Shown here: positions 11,701-23,400 of the stretch, in pieces
Layout: each line of letters begins with the position of its first letter
Numbering within the stretch: position 1 is the stretch's first letter
From: Agrypnia vestita
Lineage: Eukaryota > Arthropoda > Insecta > Trichoptera > Phryganeidae
Length of the DNA stretch: 64,000 bases
Direction of reading: 5' to 3'
NCBI GenBank assembly: GCA_016648135.1
Contig: JADDOH010000304.1
Location: forward strand, 186,001 to 250,000
Translations under genes and position numbers: made by a program
The notes under the pieces: model-generated
What the model saw: the letters and a program-made list of their open reading frames with translations, nothing else
What the model was told of the DNA's origin: nothing
Databases searched by the model: none

Positions 11701-12425
11701 GCAATTTGTCAATGTTTTAAAACTTATATAATTTAGTGTTTTTAACATTAATTTACTCCGGCACGACGCGACGTCTTGAAACGATTTATTACGGCCTGAA
11801 TGCGAAAGCACAGTGTACTAAAAAAACATACACTATTTCGAAGAATGACAATTAGCGTTTTAAAATTATGGTATTAATTTTCAAACAAGTAATAGGAAAA
11901 ATATTTAATTAGTTATTAAATAAAAAATAATTCAAATAAGTATTTGAAACACTACAATTTTACAACTAATTGTAACAATTATTTAATACGTTTAAGAATT
12001 AAAATAATTTGTTTCTCGATTTAAACAGTTCACTTTTTCAACATTACAGAAATATATCATGAAAATATTTATCTACATATATCAAGCTTATTAATGCTAA
12101 TAAAAGTATCGGTCAATAGCTGCTTTTCTTACCGGAGATAGGTTTAGATTAATAGTTTATTAATTAAATTTTATAAATAAGAGGAAGAAGGGTGTATAAA
12201 TTCTGTCCAAGTATTTAATTTTTTTTCTATCGAAATATATGAAACAAACTTGACTGAAATTGTTACTTCTAGACAGTAATCATATAAAAATATTAGATAC
12301 TGGCTCAAACCAATAATCACGCGGCAAATAAAGCTTTAAAAATGGCCATAAACATACGAAAAACAACGGCGAATACGTCAGCTAAGCCCTTCACCAAAAA
12401 TATTTTCCTTATAAATCAAGAACGT
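11700..12425. other. AT-rich intergenic DNA
   Basis: No feature recognised. Confidence 0.5.
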
Positions 12426-12429
12426 TATA

Positions 12430-12770
12430 TTGTTTAATCAAGCGAAATTTACGCATCTTCGCCCAAATATACGCAAACGTAATTCAATTTCCATAGCAAA
12501 CTTCAACCCCTTCCCCCCCCGCGAGGAATCCGGCCCACCAGCGCGCGCCGCGTGCGGACGGCCGCCACACGCGCGCCTCCAAGAATCAAACATAAACATC
12601 ATGTTTCAAAATTTGCTGCCAGCTTTGACAAATTTATGTAAGTGTTTTACGCGATCCTCCACTCGGCCGGGCGGGCGGGGGGGCGGCCCCGCGAGCTACA
12701 CCCGACACGGCGCGGGGTGCGTTCCTGGCCGGAGCATACGTGCTACGTTACACACATCAGGCTTTTATTA
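12430..12770. promoter_or_regulatory. GC-rich island, candidate regulatory element
   Basis: Two GC-rich cores (12515-12590 and 12655-12735) separated by an AT-rich spacer. The 113-codon frame across it has no recognisable domain, and its composition follows the island. The second core has a G-rich run (GGGCGGGCGGGGGGGCGG, about 12668) able to form a quadruplex. Confidence 0.33.
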
Positions 12771-12874
12771 AACCCTACTTGTCTGTAAGCGAGGAATCTT
12801 GTCCCACCTCTTGACCAACAATCGTTCTGAAATTTGGCAGAGAGACGTATTCCTGATGACAATTCAATATGTTT

Positions 12875-13085
12875 ATGTTTATGTTAATTTATATAGCGCC
12901 GTTTTGCGTAAGAGACGCTTCAAGGGCGCTTTACAGGTGCGACTCCCAAAAAAATGAGTTTTTACGCTCTTCTTGAAGTGTTCCTGGTTCTCCATAAATC
13001 GCCGCACTGGAGGCAGTTGATTCCACATAGCTGGGCCCGCAAATCTAAAAGCACGTTCCGCAAACTCGAAATACATCATTTATTG
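12875..13085 (-). mobile_element. CR1/L2-type LINE, 3' end of ORF2
   Basis: The minus-strand frame 12879-13079 reads RAFRFAGPAMWNQLPP, followed by FKKSVKTHFF, the usual C-terminal end of CR1/L2-group reverse transcriptase proteins. The stop is followed by a GGCGCTATATAAATT 3' region and a repeated TAAACA-like tail, as expected at the 3' end of such elements. Only the last 65 or so codons remain, so the copy is a 5'-truncated dead insertion. Confidence 0.78.
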
Positions 13086-13089
13086 TGAA

Positions 13090-13590
13090 GTTGAAATTTA
13101 AGAACTTAATTCTTTAATATTTAAAACAAATTTTTGAATATTTTTTATTATTTTTTATATTAAAAAATAAAAATATTTTAATTCGAGTAATACATTTAAA
13201 AAGAATATTACAAGGTTTCACTATAATACGAGACGTTAATACACAGTTGATAGCTTTTTGAAAATGGAATAATACTCGTAGATGTGTCATTTAAAAAAGA
13301 CTAACTAACCCAAGTTTTTCGGAATTGTAAATATTAACGTAACGAAATTAGTTTATCGCAGTTCCCCGTATAGACGAACTTCCGAGCTTATATCTGGTGG
13401 CATTAAAACTTTTTTTCGATAAATAGATTTTTTTTAATTTGACTAACCTAATTTGTTTTAAATCGTGTACGGTAGATACAATAATTTCATATTTTATATA
13501 CAATAATAACCCACCAAATAAGTGCTTCGTTTCGAAAACCATTTCGAATAGAGGGCTGGAGTAATGAAGAAACGGGACAGAATTCGGTGT
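13090..13590. other. AT-rich intergenic DNA
   Basis: No feature recognised. Confidence 0.5.
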
Positions 13591-13609
13591 GGCAAAGTTT
13601 CAAAATACG

Positions 13610-13800
13610 ATCACAGCTAAAATAGGAGAAGCTGCGCTCTAATTACGTTATAAGGAGACCAGAGGATCACATATTCAAAACTGCGTTAAAATTACATACA
13701 GGCAAAAGACAACGAGGAGTTCTCGAGAAATCTGGATGCTGGAAGAAAATGACGGACGCCAGTAGGTATGTAGGATAATGTCCTGGCGCTTACATATAAT
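13610..13800 (+). mobile_element. Possible RTE-type LINE remnant, heavily decayed
   Basis: One frame reads RRPEDHIFKTALKLHTGKRQ followed by RGVLEKSGCW, which resembles the 'GHV-R--D-----AL----GKR-RGRP---W' region near the C-terminus of RTE-type LINE proteins. Other blocks are missing and there is no clear tail, so this is tentative. Confidence 0.35.
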
Positions 13801-14059
13801 GAGAACCGCACCCCAGTACCTAAATAGGAAAAGATTAGTTATCATCTACGTTTTACGAACGTATAGAGAATCAGAGAGAGCCAGCCAGTGCACGTCGAGG
13901 TGGAACAGAATGTCGGACGGGGCTTCTTCTCGCAGCTAGATTCGCAAAGTTTCTTCAACCACTCGGCTTCCTTCGGTTGGTGTTAGGGTGTCGCCCAACA
14001 ACATAAGCCAATGAGGGTTTCAAATAAAATCAAAGATATTTTCTCAATATTTTATACTA

Positions 14060-14760
14060 CAAGGTGTTTATGCATCGCGTGTGTTGTACCGACAAGATCC
14101 GGTATCACTTGTGCGAATCGGGCGATATGTTTCAATCCCTTAAAGTTGTCAGTTTATCAGTCGGCAGTCGGGCCGCGGGAGGTACGGAGCCGTGAAGCCA
14201 GATTTATGTGTTTACTGTATAAATCAAAGTTACCGCCGACTCCTTGCCACCCCTGCCCCCACCCGCCGCGCCTGACGGGCACCCCGACACGACTGCAGCA
14301 ACAACCCCCCCATGTAAAAATTATGTAATTCCGCATATTTCATATTTTGCCTGACAAGTTGTATTCTTTTGTTTTGACAAGATACTTTGTAGGTACCGCC
14401 GCGCCGTCAGGCCGGGCGAGGGGGTGTGCGGCGTGGGGGCGGCGGGTCAAGGGTGGGGGTGACTCCGCGTGACACGTAGCGCTGAAATAAAAAGTTATGC
14501 CTCAAGTGGAAAGCGGAGACGTGTAAGGATAATTTATGTCCTTTGTCGCCCAGACAGCAAACAGTGACTCAATTAAGGGAATGATATCCCTTTTAATGAA
14601 AATATCACGGCTCCTCCGCCTCCGGCACTGCTGCCGGCACTGCTTTATTAATTTATGTGTTTTAATTAGCGCACGATGATAACACTCGGGAAATTATGCC
14701 CTTTTTTGAAGCCCTGTTAAAAAATATCTAAATCTGCAGCGCCCTCCGCCGACATCTACT
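14060..14760. promoter_or_regulatory. GC-rich island, candidate regulatory element
   Basis: A long mixed island. 14413-14460 has six G-runs on the plus strand (quadruplex-capable). A TCAGTCGGCAGTC word near 14158 could be an initiator. TTTATGTCC (near 14532), TTAATTTATGTGTTTTAATTAG (about 14646-14668; two homeodomain-like sites) and a duplicated CCGGCACTGCT word (about 14620-14643) are notable. No exon is apparent. The density of homeodomain-type words suggests an enhancer, by inference. Confidence 0.4.
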
Positions 14761-15140
14761 CGCATTTTTACATTTTTTTAAGAATTTTCACCTCGATTTT
14801 GATCTAGAACAGATTTCTCGGGAAACTGTAAAGGCGAAATTTTCACAAAGAAAATGATAAAACATTACGCTCTAAAAAATAATATTTTCACTTTATATAT
14901 TTGATTAAAATCAATAAAATGGTTAATATTCTCCGTGGCATATGCATGCTCATTTATTCATTTGTGTAGAAAGAGGTTTAATTAAAAAAATATATGTTTC
15001 CAAATTTTAAATGAAAATATGTCAAAATATGAAAAAATAAAATTGAAGAGTATTGAATTTATTGATAAATAAAATAATGCTAGCATTACGCGGCGTATAT
15101 ATATGTAGAACCAAATTAAACATACCGCTATAACAATATC
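14761..15140. other. AT-rich intergenic DNA
   Basis: No feature recognised. Confidence 0.5.
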
Positions 15141-15145
15141 GTGGA

Positions 15146-15295
15146 ACAGAGGGTGTCCGCGAAAGACATGGTCAAATAAACCAAATATTGGAGGACGGCC
15201 CTTTTTTCAACATCCGAAGAGGGTACACGAGAAGATGTGTAAAAATGGAGGAGGAGACGAAAGTGGTGTGTCAGAACAAATGTCGTGTGCTTAAT
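15146..15295 (+). mobile_element. RTE-type LINE, C-terminal remnant
   Basis: A frame open to a TAG at about 15297 reads GVRERHGQINQILEDG, then RRGYTRRCVKMEEETK, then VVCQNK. This is the tail of the LINE type seen inverted at 31735-32113 (there SVEGIRNRGS ... QIKQILE ... CMTVDEAK). Only about 50 codons are visible, so this is a 5'-truncated dead copy. Confidence 0.6.
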
Positions 15296-15299
15296 TAGT

Positions 15300-16340
15300 T
15301 AGATATAAAAGCAACTAATTGAAATACACAATTTTTTTTAAAACTCTGACATCAAAAAATGATGTTGATGAATATAAGTACCTACTATATTTATAGTCTA
15401 TACATTTTTGTGACTACTAAGTACACGAGTAGCAATATTATGTGCTTTAAGCTGGAAATCACCACTAAATATTTAGATTATTGAAAACAAACTAAAGAAA
15501 AATATTTATATTGAAGTGAACATTAATGGGTATCTTTAATTTTACAATTATTAACATAATTTAACTGATTTTATTTACTACTGAAGAGTCTAGGACCTAT
15601 CGGTTTTTGGTATATTATTATAAATTATATATCACTGAATAGGTTAAATCAAGGTTAAAATCTTCTGGCCAATTGAGATTATTTCTACTAGATTTTATTA
15701 CTTGCATCATACTTTAATGCGTTAGTGAAATGAACGAAATAAAACCATACGTATTAAAAATAATTAAATGGTAGATATATTTTTGAGTGTTTAAATTATC
15801 TCATTTTTTAGATGAATATTATGTTTTCGTGATGAAATTTCCAGCACATGGCGCAGCACTCTTAAAGTGAGCTTACCTCTTATTTACCACTTATTCTAGT
15901 TAAATCGTACGGATATTTGAACAACACTTTATTTTATTTGTCTATCGAGTTAGTAGACATTTATTTAGTAACCATATATTGGGTTAGGTACTAATTATTG
16001 ATCCCTCAATTGTAGACGTATTTAAAAAAAATTAAATTAATACAGTTCTTAAATTACCGCTAAGTACGGTGAAATTTCGGCCATAAAACACGTTACACTT
16101 AAGATGACGTTTCCTGAAATTTTCTCCCGCCACTGAATACTGACTCAGTTTGCACTGTTTATTCTCGTTTTAAAACGAATGAATCATCCATTGTCTGTTG
16201 TACACTCACCATACCACCATCATACTATTTGGCAAGATTAGGTTAGAATAGAATGATATAATTTTAGTAGTCTCGAAAATGTGTCTATAAAGTGTGTCAT
16301 TTTATATCCGGAAAATAGTAGAGTAGGTACAACAAGTTGA
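15300..16340. other. AT-rich intergenic DNA
   Basis: No feature recognised. Confidence 0.5.
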
Positions 16341-16640
16341 GAAGTGCTCACACCAGTGGCGCGGCCACGGACGGGCCAGCGAGACGGGCTTTGCCAATTG
16401 TCAGGGGCAATTTGCCGGCATATTCATCACCGGCCGCGAACAATCGCGTTTGATGTTCGGCACCCGATATGGCCCGGAGCTGTCGGAGAGGCTCGCGAGC
16501 GCGCCCTTCGCGCAGCGTCATGTGGGATTGTTCCGCTCTTCACGGCCGCGCTGGTTGATCCTCAAAACGTCCTCATGTACCATACACGTTAATTGTTTTA
16601 CAAAACACAATCCACCCGTGAACTACAAATAAAATCTGAT
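16340..16640. promoter_or_regulatory. GC-rich island, candidate regulatory element
   Basis: A 250-base GC island with no repeat structure. It has two overlapping plus-strand frames without recognisable domains. A regulatory role is inferred from composition alone. Confidence 0.3.
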
Positions 16641-17145
16641 ACGCTATTTCGAAGGTTTTAATGAGATTTTAATGACATGAGAAGGCTTTAATGAAATATA
16701 TTCCATGTTAAAAAAATCTTTGCTTATCTACGTTTTTTTCGTAACTTCATTAATCCAATATTAATGATGTTACGAATTATCAAACATTTTTAAAAGCTGC
16801 CATTTTGAAAGATGGCGGATCAATTTTTAAATCTTTTGATTGGAATCAGGTAAGAACTACCAGAGTTTAGAGATTTTCTATTTTAGACCGAAAAAAGTTG
16901 ATTGTAATTGTATTTTTATCAAAATCTACTAAAATATTGAATGTATTGAAAATGCATACTAAATACATCTACCTATGTATATATAAAAAAATCCATACAT
17001 TGAAAAAATTCTTACGTACTACCATTTCTAACGTTATTTTTTAATTAATTTTATAAATAATATTTAAGAGTAATTGTTTCAATGGAGTGCAAAAGTGATT
17101 CTCACATCTAATGAAATAATGTAAGATGTTTGATGACCATGTTTG
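16640..17145. other. AT-rich DNA with a YY1/Pho-like word
   Basis: Mostly AT-rich. An AAGATGGCGG word (YY1/Pho-type core) occurs near 16809. No gene seen. Confidence 0.35.
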
Positions 17146-17149
17146 TGAC

Positions 17150-17968
17150 TCAGGAATTGAGATAAGAGCAACGATATTTGACAACTCTGTGCAACTATTA
17201 GTTTACGCTGATGACATCGACATAATTGCGAAAACTCCCGAAAACTTGAAAGTTCTGCCAAAAACATGGGTCTCATAGTAAACCAGCAGAAGACCAAATA
17301 CATGGCCGTAAGATGCACCCAACGAATCCCTACTCTCTCGTGTGGAAGTCAAAATTTTGAAACGGTACCAAGATTTACATACCTAGGAACCCTGATAACA
17401 AGCAACAATAGTACTATAGAGGAGATCCAGAAGCGCATAGTGAGCGCAAATCGCTGTTTTTTCCGCCTACAAAAGCAGATAAAGTCCAGACTGCTGTCCA
17501 GAAACACCAAGATATTAGTGTACAAAAGGCTTATTAGGCCAGTACTCAAGTACGCAGCTGAGACGTGGGTACTAACTAAGGGAATGAGCGAACACTGGAC
17601 GTTTATGAAAGGAAAATTTTGAGGCGTATCTTCAGACCGGTTCTAGAAAATGAGCTCTATACTCTATTTAAGGAGCCAAACGTCACAAAATTTATAAAAC
17701 TGGGAAGACTTCGGTGGCTGGGTCATGTGGAGAGAATGTCCGAGCATCAAGCACCAAAAATCCCTGCTGAACTCAAGGCCAATAGGGCGAAGGAGCTTAG
17801 GAAGGCCAAAATTAAGATGGAGTGACAACGTCCTCAAAGACATCTCTGCCTTAGAGCTTCTAAACTGGAGAGAGCTGGCACTAGACCGAGATGAGTGGAG
17901 CAAAATTATTGAGGAGGCCAAGACCCACAAGGGTTGTAATGCCAAGAATGATGATGACGATGATGAAA
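17150..17968 (+). mobile_element. RTE-type LINE, 5'-truncated copy 2, with RT motif C
   Basis: The better of two related copies. The frame enters at GIEIRATIFDNSVQLLVYADDID, giving the reverse transcriptase catalytic YADD motif (17204-17215), then after a deletion GLIVNQQKTKYM, FTYLGTLI, RLIRPVLKYAAETWVLT, WLGHVERMSEHQAP, SLGRPKLRWSDNVLKDISAL and DEWSKIIEEAKTHKGCNAKN, ending in a GATGATGACGATGATGA tail (17948-17966). These are the palm, thumb and C-terminal blocks of RTE-clade proteins. Frameshifts near 17590-17640 and 17760 and a 27-base loss at about 17652 relative to copy 1 make it non-functional. It abuts an inverted Jockey-type fragment at 18005. Confidence 0.92.
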
Positions 17969-18004
17969 GAAAGAGAATCAATAGCTCCACTGAGAATCTT
18001 GTGT

Positions 18005-18700
18005 AGCACAACAAGATCGGATATTTTTCGTCGGGACTCAAGATTGTGATTTTGAAAAAGGAAAGACGATCATCGTAGCTGTGAAAATTACTGTGTTGAC
18101 CAGCTTTGTAGGACAAAATACGTAGAAACTTTTTCTGCACTCTTTCGATTCTTACAACATTTATAAAAATAACTGACGAATATTTCAAAATACTTCGTAC
18201 TAGTGATATACGTATAAAGAGTTTTTAGGCTTTGAGGATTTTTAAAGTCGTGAGTAATTCTTGTTATAAATCCCAACATAGTATATGCTTTGTTTATGAT
18301 ATTATCAAAATGGTTTCTAAAATTGAGCTTGGAATCTAACATGATACCCAGATCCCTTATTGATGACTTTAGCAACTGGAACGTCATCCAGTTTATAAAC
18401 AAGTTCTATTTTTCGGGTGTGTTTAGTGAAACTAATGGAGGAACATTTCTTAAGATTGAGTGACATTTCATTTACTTTACACCAGTTTGATAGTTCGTCC
18501 AGATCTCTTTGTAGGAGATGACTATCTTCCAGAATTAGAATGGTTGAAAATCAGCATATAATAATCACTAATTATTATTTTTATTTTGTTTATGAAAATA
18601 AGAAAGAACAAGAGACCAAGGTGAGAACCTTCAGGTACTCCTGAAGTAATAGAAACTGGAAATGAATTATAATATCCTTTTACGGATATCATTTATATTT
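18005..18700 (-). mobile_element. Jockey-type LINE fragment (reverse transcriptase palm and thumb)
   Basis: Minus-strand pieces in order from 18700 down: SITSGVPEGSHLG (motif B, near 18630-18645), a damaged motif C reading YADF where YADD is expected, LQRDLDELSNWCKVNEMSLN, then after a frameshift IRDLGIMLDSKLNFRNHFDNI and KAYTMLGFITRITHDF, then RIERVQKKFLRILSYK and YDDRLSFFKITIL. This order and wording fit Jockey-clade proteins. Both ends are missing, there are several frameshifts, and the catalytic motif has lost an Asp codon. It ends about 40 bases from the tail of the RTE copy, in opposite orientation. Confidence 0.85.
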
Positions 18701-18704
18701 TCTG

Positions 18705-20100
18705 ATTTTTTTTTATTTGTGTATTTTTATTTAAGTTGAATATAAAATTTTTGGATGGACTGTGCCTGTCTCACTAGAAATATCTGTGTTGAGACAGGCA
18801 TGAATGATTACAAAAATTTCGTGTCATTTGTATTGTAAACTAAAATATATCATCTTCTATCGATATCCATACTAAATACTTTCATTATTTACTCATATTA
18901 TAAATTTCGTATAAAGATTTATCTGAGATTTTCTTGAGTGGGGTAAAATTGAACACTTTTTCTTATTACTACAAAACGAAGATTGGCGGTAGGGCCTAGA
19001 AGAGGCTTTTGCAAATGTATCAGATATTGCTTTATTAATATTTACTATATTAAGTAATACAAAATACATTTCGGGACATTATACAATAGATACAAAGATA
19101 ATCGTCCTAGAATACGATCGAATATTTACAGAGAGGTGGAAAAATGTTTCATATAAGGTGGAATGTGGAGCTTTGGGATTAGGAATAGTAAAAATTCATA
19201 ATCTTTTACTCGGAAGTAAATGGACGAGTACACGGGTTTTTGAAAAGTGTTTGTATGTGGAATATATAGTGACAAAATGAGTTCATAGGAACACGATGTT
19301 GCAATAAGCAAAGTTGTTCACAAAGAGCATGATACTCCAGGACTAAGCGTAAGTAGTTTGATTCTCAAGCGTTTGATGATTAGTTTTCATTATGTTTTAG
19401 CCCCATGCAAAACATTGTCAATGTTAAAAGTAGTGATACGAAACAGACTCTTGTACCATATCAATAAATATGTGATGAAATTTTGTTGAGCTACGTAAAA
19501 ATATATTTTTATTAAATAGTCCTTTGGAATACGTGAGATAAATTAATAAATTATGTGAAAAAATAGAATAAATTACCCGACTCCGAAGTGTGACTTGTTA
19601 AAGAGTTTTTTTATTTTTGTTGACTCTCAAAACATATAAACGTATTTTAAGATGTATTTCAAAAGTTTCAGTGTATATAGTAAATAAAAATAAAAATTTC
19701 TGGCATAAAAATTTTAAGAAAAAATTATGGTTCAACGTTCGAAATTGACAGTCACCCCAATTTCACGGTATTGAAACTTTTGAAGTGAAGTCATACCGGA
19801 ATTATAAACACTTTTCAAAACTTAGTAATTTTAAGCAGGTGAAATATTTTTTCTGCTTGGTAACAATTTTCAAAGCGACTTAAAAATGTTATGTTGCACT
19901 AAACACAAATATTATATTAGTCAACTCATTTATTTCGTACCGAGATGTTCCCTATTTTTCGAGTGTTTTATTCGCCGAAAAATCGCGCAGTTAAGGCGAG
20001 ACTACAAAATCATCATCATATAGTTACTAACAATAAATGAAAACATCCGAATTTTAGTGTCGCAAGTTGAGTTTTGAATATCGAATTTTTCCCAATTCGA
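18705..20100. other. AT-rich intergenic DNA with a small hairpin
   Basis: A perfect 11-base inverted repeat TGCCTGTCTCA / TGAGACAGGCA with a 16-base loop lies at 18763-18800. Nothing else is recognised. Confidence 0.45.
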
Positions 20101-20480
20101 CAGCGATTGTGCTTCATTGTTTGGATGCGTTCAAGGAATGTGATGCAATATAAGAATTGAGAAATATTTATAAGCATTTTTCCACTCGGCTATTAATTTT
20201 AATACAATTAACGAAATTAACACTTTTATAAACGTTATATTTGTGAAATTGTTTGTTCCTATGGTACGAATGTATGCGAAAGGTGGCGTACTCATCGAAA
20301 CGTTCGCTTTATGGCCATCGTTAAAAGTAAAGGAGCCCTTTAAGAATAAGAATACCATTACCGAAATCATAAACGTCACCTTCAGTCAGATCATAAATTA
20401 TCACGTGACAAATATAACGAAACCAACATCGAGCGAAAATAAAGCCAACACCAGAAGTGAGGTGAAATGCGTATAAGCAG
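20100..20480. other. Balanced-composition block, possible regulatory DNA
   Basis: Open in both orientations (20131-20379 minus, 20243-20476 plus) without a recognisable domain. It contains GCTTTATGGCC and a CACGTG E-box. It could be conserved non-coding DNA. Confidence 0.25.
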
Positions 20481-22120
20481 TAGAAAGTACAGGAAATGTT
20501 ACGTCATGGATTTGGCATTGAATCACAACATTACTGTAATGATTTTTATGCGGAATTCAAAATTCTTGATTAAATTACACTGTCCGTAGGTTTCATTATT
20601 AGCGCACATAATTATTCATACAAATCTTTAATCAATTCTTACTGCGTACTACAAATTACGCCTGCGTAGTACAAATTCGTTTATTATTTCAATATCTAAC
20701 AACTTACAGTAGGTACTAGATCGCGACTAATCCCTAAATGAAATAACTTCAGTGGTTTCTTTACAAATAATATATTATTTTTTACTCCAGGAATATGTAC
20801 ATTATGTCAAATGAATGCTCGAAGAAATTTATTGTTTTAAAATATTCAAATATAGGAATTAATTTCATAAAACTTCACGAATGGATTAGGCGAAAGAAAA
20901 GTAGTAGGTAGGTATTAAACCGAATGTATCTAATTGATTTAAATAATATACCGCGATTCTCGATAAGTTACCAATTCCCCTTCCCTAAAATTAAGAATCA
21001 CTATAATTCTTAGTTATACTCATCAATACTCTTCAGGGAAGAGAAGGGATGTTGTTCAGTAATGGTGCGAAATGTGGGTTAAATTAACGAGAGATAGGTC
21101 AACCGCTGAAAGCTTTGGTATGATCATTTCATTCATGTACCTTTTTGATCGAGAGAAAAATATATATTTTTGCATGAGTCTTACAAAACCTCTCGGTGGT
21201 TGACCTAAACGCATATGTCATAGTAAAGGCATTTAAAATGCATAAAATTGAAGGATTAAAAAATATATTGTATGGAAATTATATTTTATTGTTTTAGTTA
21301 TTGTTAACATTTATTTTTTAATAATGATATAAATTACATACGAGAAAGGCAATGCTTTCCTTAATACGGACAATGACCTGGTAAGGTGAGCGTAAATACA
21401 ACATAATGCAGATGAAGTGTGATGGATAAATATTAAATCTACCTATACCTAATATGTTGTTATAAAATTGTTCGTAAAGTCGTGGTCCATGATGAGATAT
21501 TCAAATTTCAAATACTTAACGTATACACCCACTATAAATTGAAATATTTTGTAATTGCCTTTGGAAATATCAGGCTACGCACGTTTGCAGTCATATCACT
21601 TTGTTACCGTTCATTTAAACGGCGTCGATAATGTGTGAGGGAATTATATTACATCATCGCACATTGCAAAAAAAAAATGTTTAAAAAAATTAAACTCTCG
21701 GAGCCATTTAAATAACAAAATATAAATAATAAACGTAGAAGAGAGCTTTGATGGTTTGTTTATTTTTGATTCCGGGTAGCCATGCATTTTATAAACATAA
21801 TTAAAATATCTAGATAAACTATACTCCTGAACTTTGGCGCATGTACACACATGTTTAGTGTACCAGTTATCGCAATGAATAAAATATTAATATCACGAAC
21901 ATACGCGGAACTGTAGTATAATTTGGTCAGGGATAATAACTTTACTTCCGAATATTAAACGTCGGGAAATTATTATACCAAATATATTTGTTACTGGGTA
22001 GCGCTTCAGGGAAGTTGAGTGAGTATTATATATTAACTGGTCAACACAAAACGTTGTTACCATTTTCTCTCTCTCAGTCGATGAGCTCACGACCGAACAT
22101 CGCGGCGCTTCTACGGGGCG
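20480..22120. other. AT-rich intergenic DNA
   Basis: No gene recognised. The foldback at 21097-21205 is the only structure seen. Confidence 0.45.
21097..21205. repeat. Imperfect foldback
   Basis: AGGTCAACC at about 21097 is matched by GGTTGACCT at about 21197, and the similarity continues imperfectly inward for about 25 bases. The loop is about 65 bases. Could be a small foldback element or a decayed MITE; no target duplication was recognised. Confidence 0.4.
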
Positions 22121-22440
22121 AACCGCTTCTCCACCATTAGTAGGCCTCGTTTAAAGCGACAGCAACGAGGGCCCGAAGTCTCTGTCTGTCTATCTTGTCG
22201 GAGATCGACCGATCTCCGTCGGTCTTTGTACATTCCCAGCGATCGCAAATTTCTCCAGGTGGTCTAGCAACGTGTCCAAAGTATGAAAGCGTTATTTTTC
22301 CGCGTATTGTCAAATAGGGATAATCGTCGTCTCGAAGACAACGTTTGTCGTATTCGCAGCGCACGTCGCCTACACCTCATCTCGAACGCGTCGAGCTTGT
22401 TTATTACTATCCTCCTCGTGTCCAAAGTTCGACTCTATTA
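22120..22440 (-). mobile_element. RTE-type LINE, C-terminal remnant
   Basis: On the minus strand from 22440: TLDTRRIVINKLDAFEMRCRRRALRIRQT, then after a frameshift KITLSYFGHVARPPGEI, then DRQRLRALVAVALNEAY. The LDAFEM-C-RR-LRI block followed by a FGHVAR block is typical of the C-terminal part of RTE-type LINE proteins. Short and frameshifted, so a dead 5'-truncated copy of a family different from the copies at 2660 and 17150. Confidence 0.7.
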
Positions 22441-22619
22441 TTATACTAGCTATTTATTTATTTATATATAAAAAAGAATGAAAAGAAACAAAAGAAAAAA
22501 ATTACCGCAAACAAGTTACGGATGTTACACGAAGTTACGACGGACGGACAGACAACGAAAGTATTATAATTGGGTTACAATTTTACCATCTTAAATTATT
22601 TTAAATTAAATTAAATTCG

Positions 22620-23400
22620 AAGACGATAAAAATGGCAGACTTTGGCGACGGAGAAAATTGTCCGACAAGCTCAACGCCGCAGTGTCCTCGGAAGTTGTTC
22701 CAATCACTCAAGTTACATTTCACTCATCCATCCATCACCGGCAGGCGGCGGAGGCGGCGGCGGCGGCGAGAAGCGGCAATGATATCAATCATCTCACGCT
22801 ATCGATTGGGAGGGGGGAGTGCATCCGCCCGCGCCCCGAGGAGAACGTCTGGCGGGGCTAATCCGGCGGGGCGCTGCAGCGGCCCCCGCCTTGACAATCG
22901 ATTGACGGGTGTCGCTGCACCCGCCCTCCCCCTCCCCCCTCCCGCGGGGAGCGCCGAGGCGAGGACATTCGTCGGAACGACCGCTCTGACCCACATTTCA
23001 CGGATATTTATAATAATTGAACCGGGAAGCTGAGAGATGCGGAATAAGTAATAAATCGCGGCCGCCGCTCGGAACGGTCCGCCGCGAGCGCCGCCGCTCC
23101 GCCCTGCGCGTCCGCCCTTCTGATCCTGGCCGCTTTTTATTTTTCCGTTGCCCGCGCGAATGAGAGATATTTCCCCGAAGAATGTCGGCGATGGCGCGGG
23201 ATTTACGAATATTATTCCGGATAATGTCGGAAATTTAGCGTCCCCCCGAATGAGACGGACCCCGATAGGGATCCGCGCGGGGCGGGACGGGCGCGCTGCA
23301 CTTCGGTTTAACTTCTTCCCGCGGCGCGAATTTCCGGTCAACGCAAGCATTTTGGATACATTTTATTTTTCGCTCTAGAATAGTTTCGTGAAATTTCGCG
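22620..23400. promoter_or_regulatory. GC-rich island, candidate promoter or regulatory element
   Basis: The largest GC island after 6.5-8.3 kb. It holds a (GGC)n-type run at 22745-22770, a G-run/C-run pair (22808-22860, 22920-22940) and long overlapping frames on both strands (22632-23033 plus; 22799-23350 minus, 183 codons). The frames are rich in Arg, Ala, Pro and Gly, contain no known domain and shadow one another, so I do not call a gene. AT-rich words near 23000-23050 and 23200-23240 are embedded in the island, as in an enhancer or CpG-rich promoter. Confidence 0.4.

Noticed and set aside
17664..18188. 174-codon minus-strand frame
   Set aside because: It is a chance fusion of the antisense of the RTE LINE copy with part of the inverted Jockey-type fragment, so it is not a gene.
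22799..23350. 183-codon minus-strand reading frame
   Set aside because: It lies wholly in a GC-rich island, is dominated by Arg, Ala, Pro and Gly, overlaps other long frames on the opposite strand and has no recognisable domain; GC content alone explains it.
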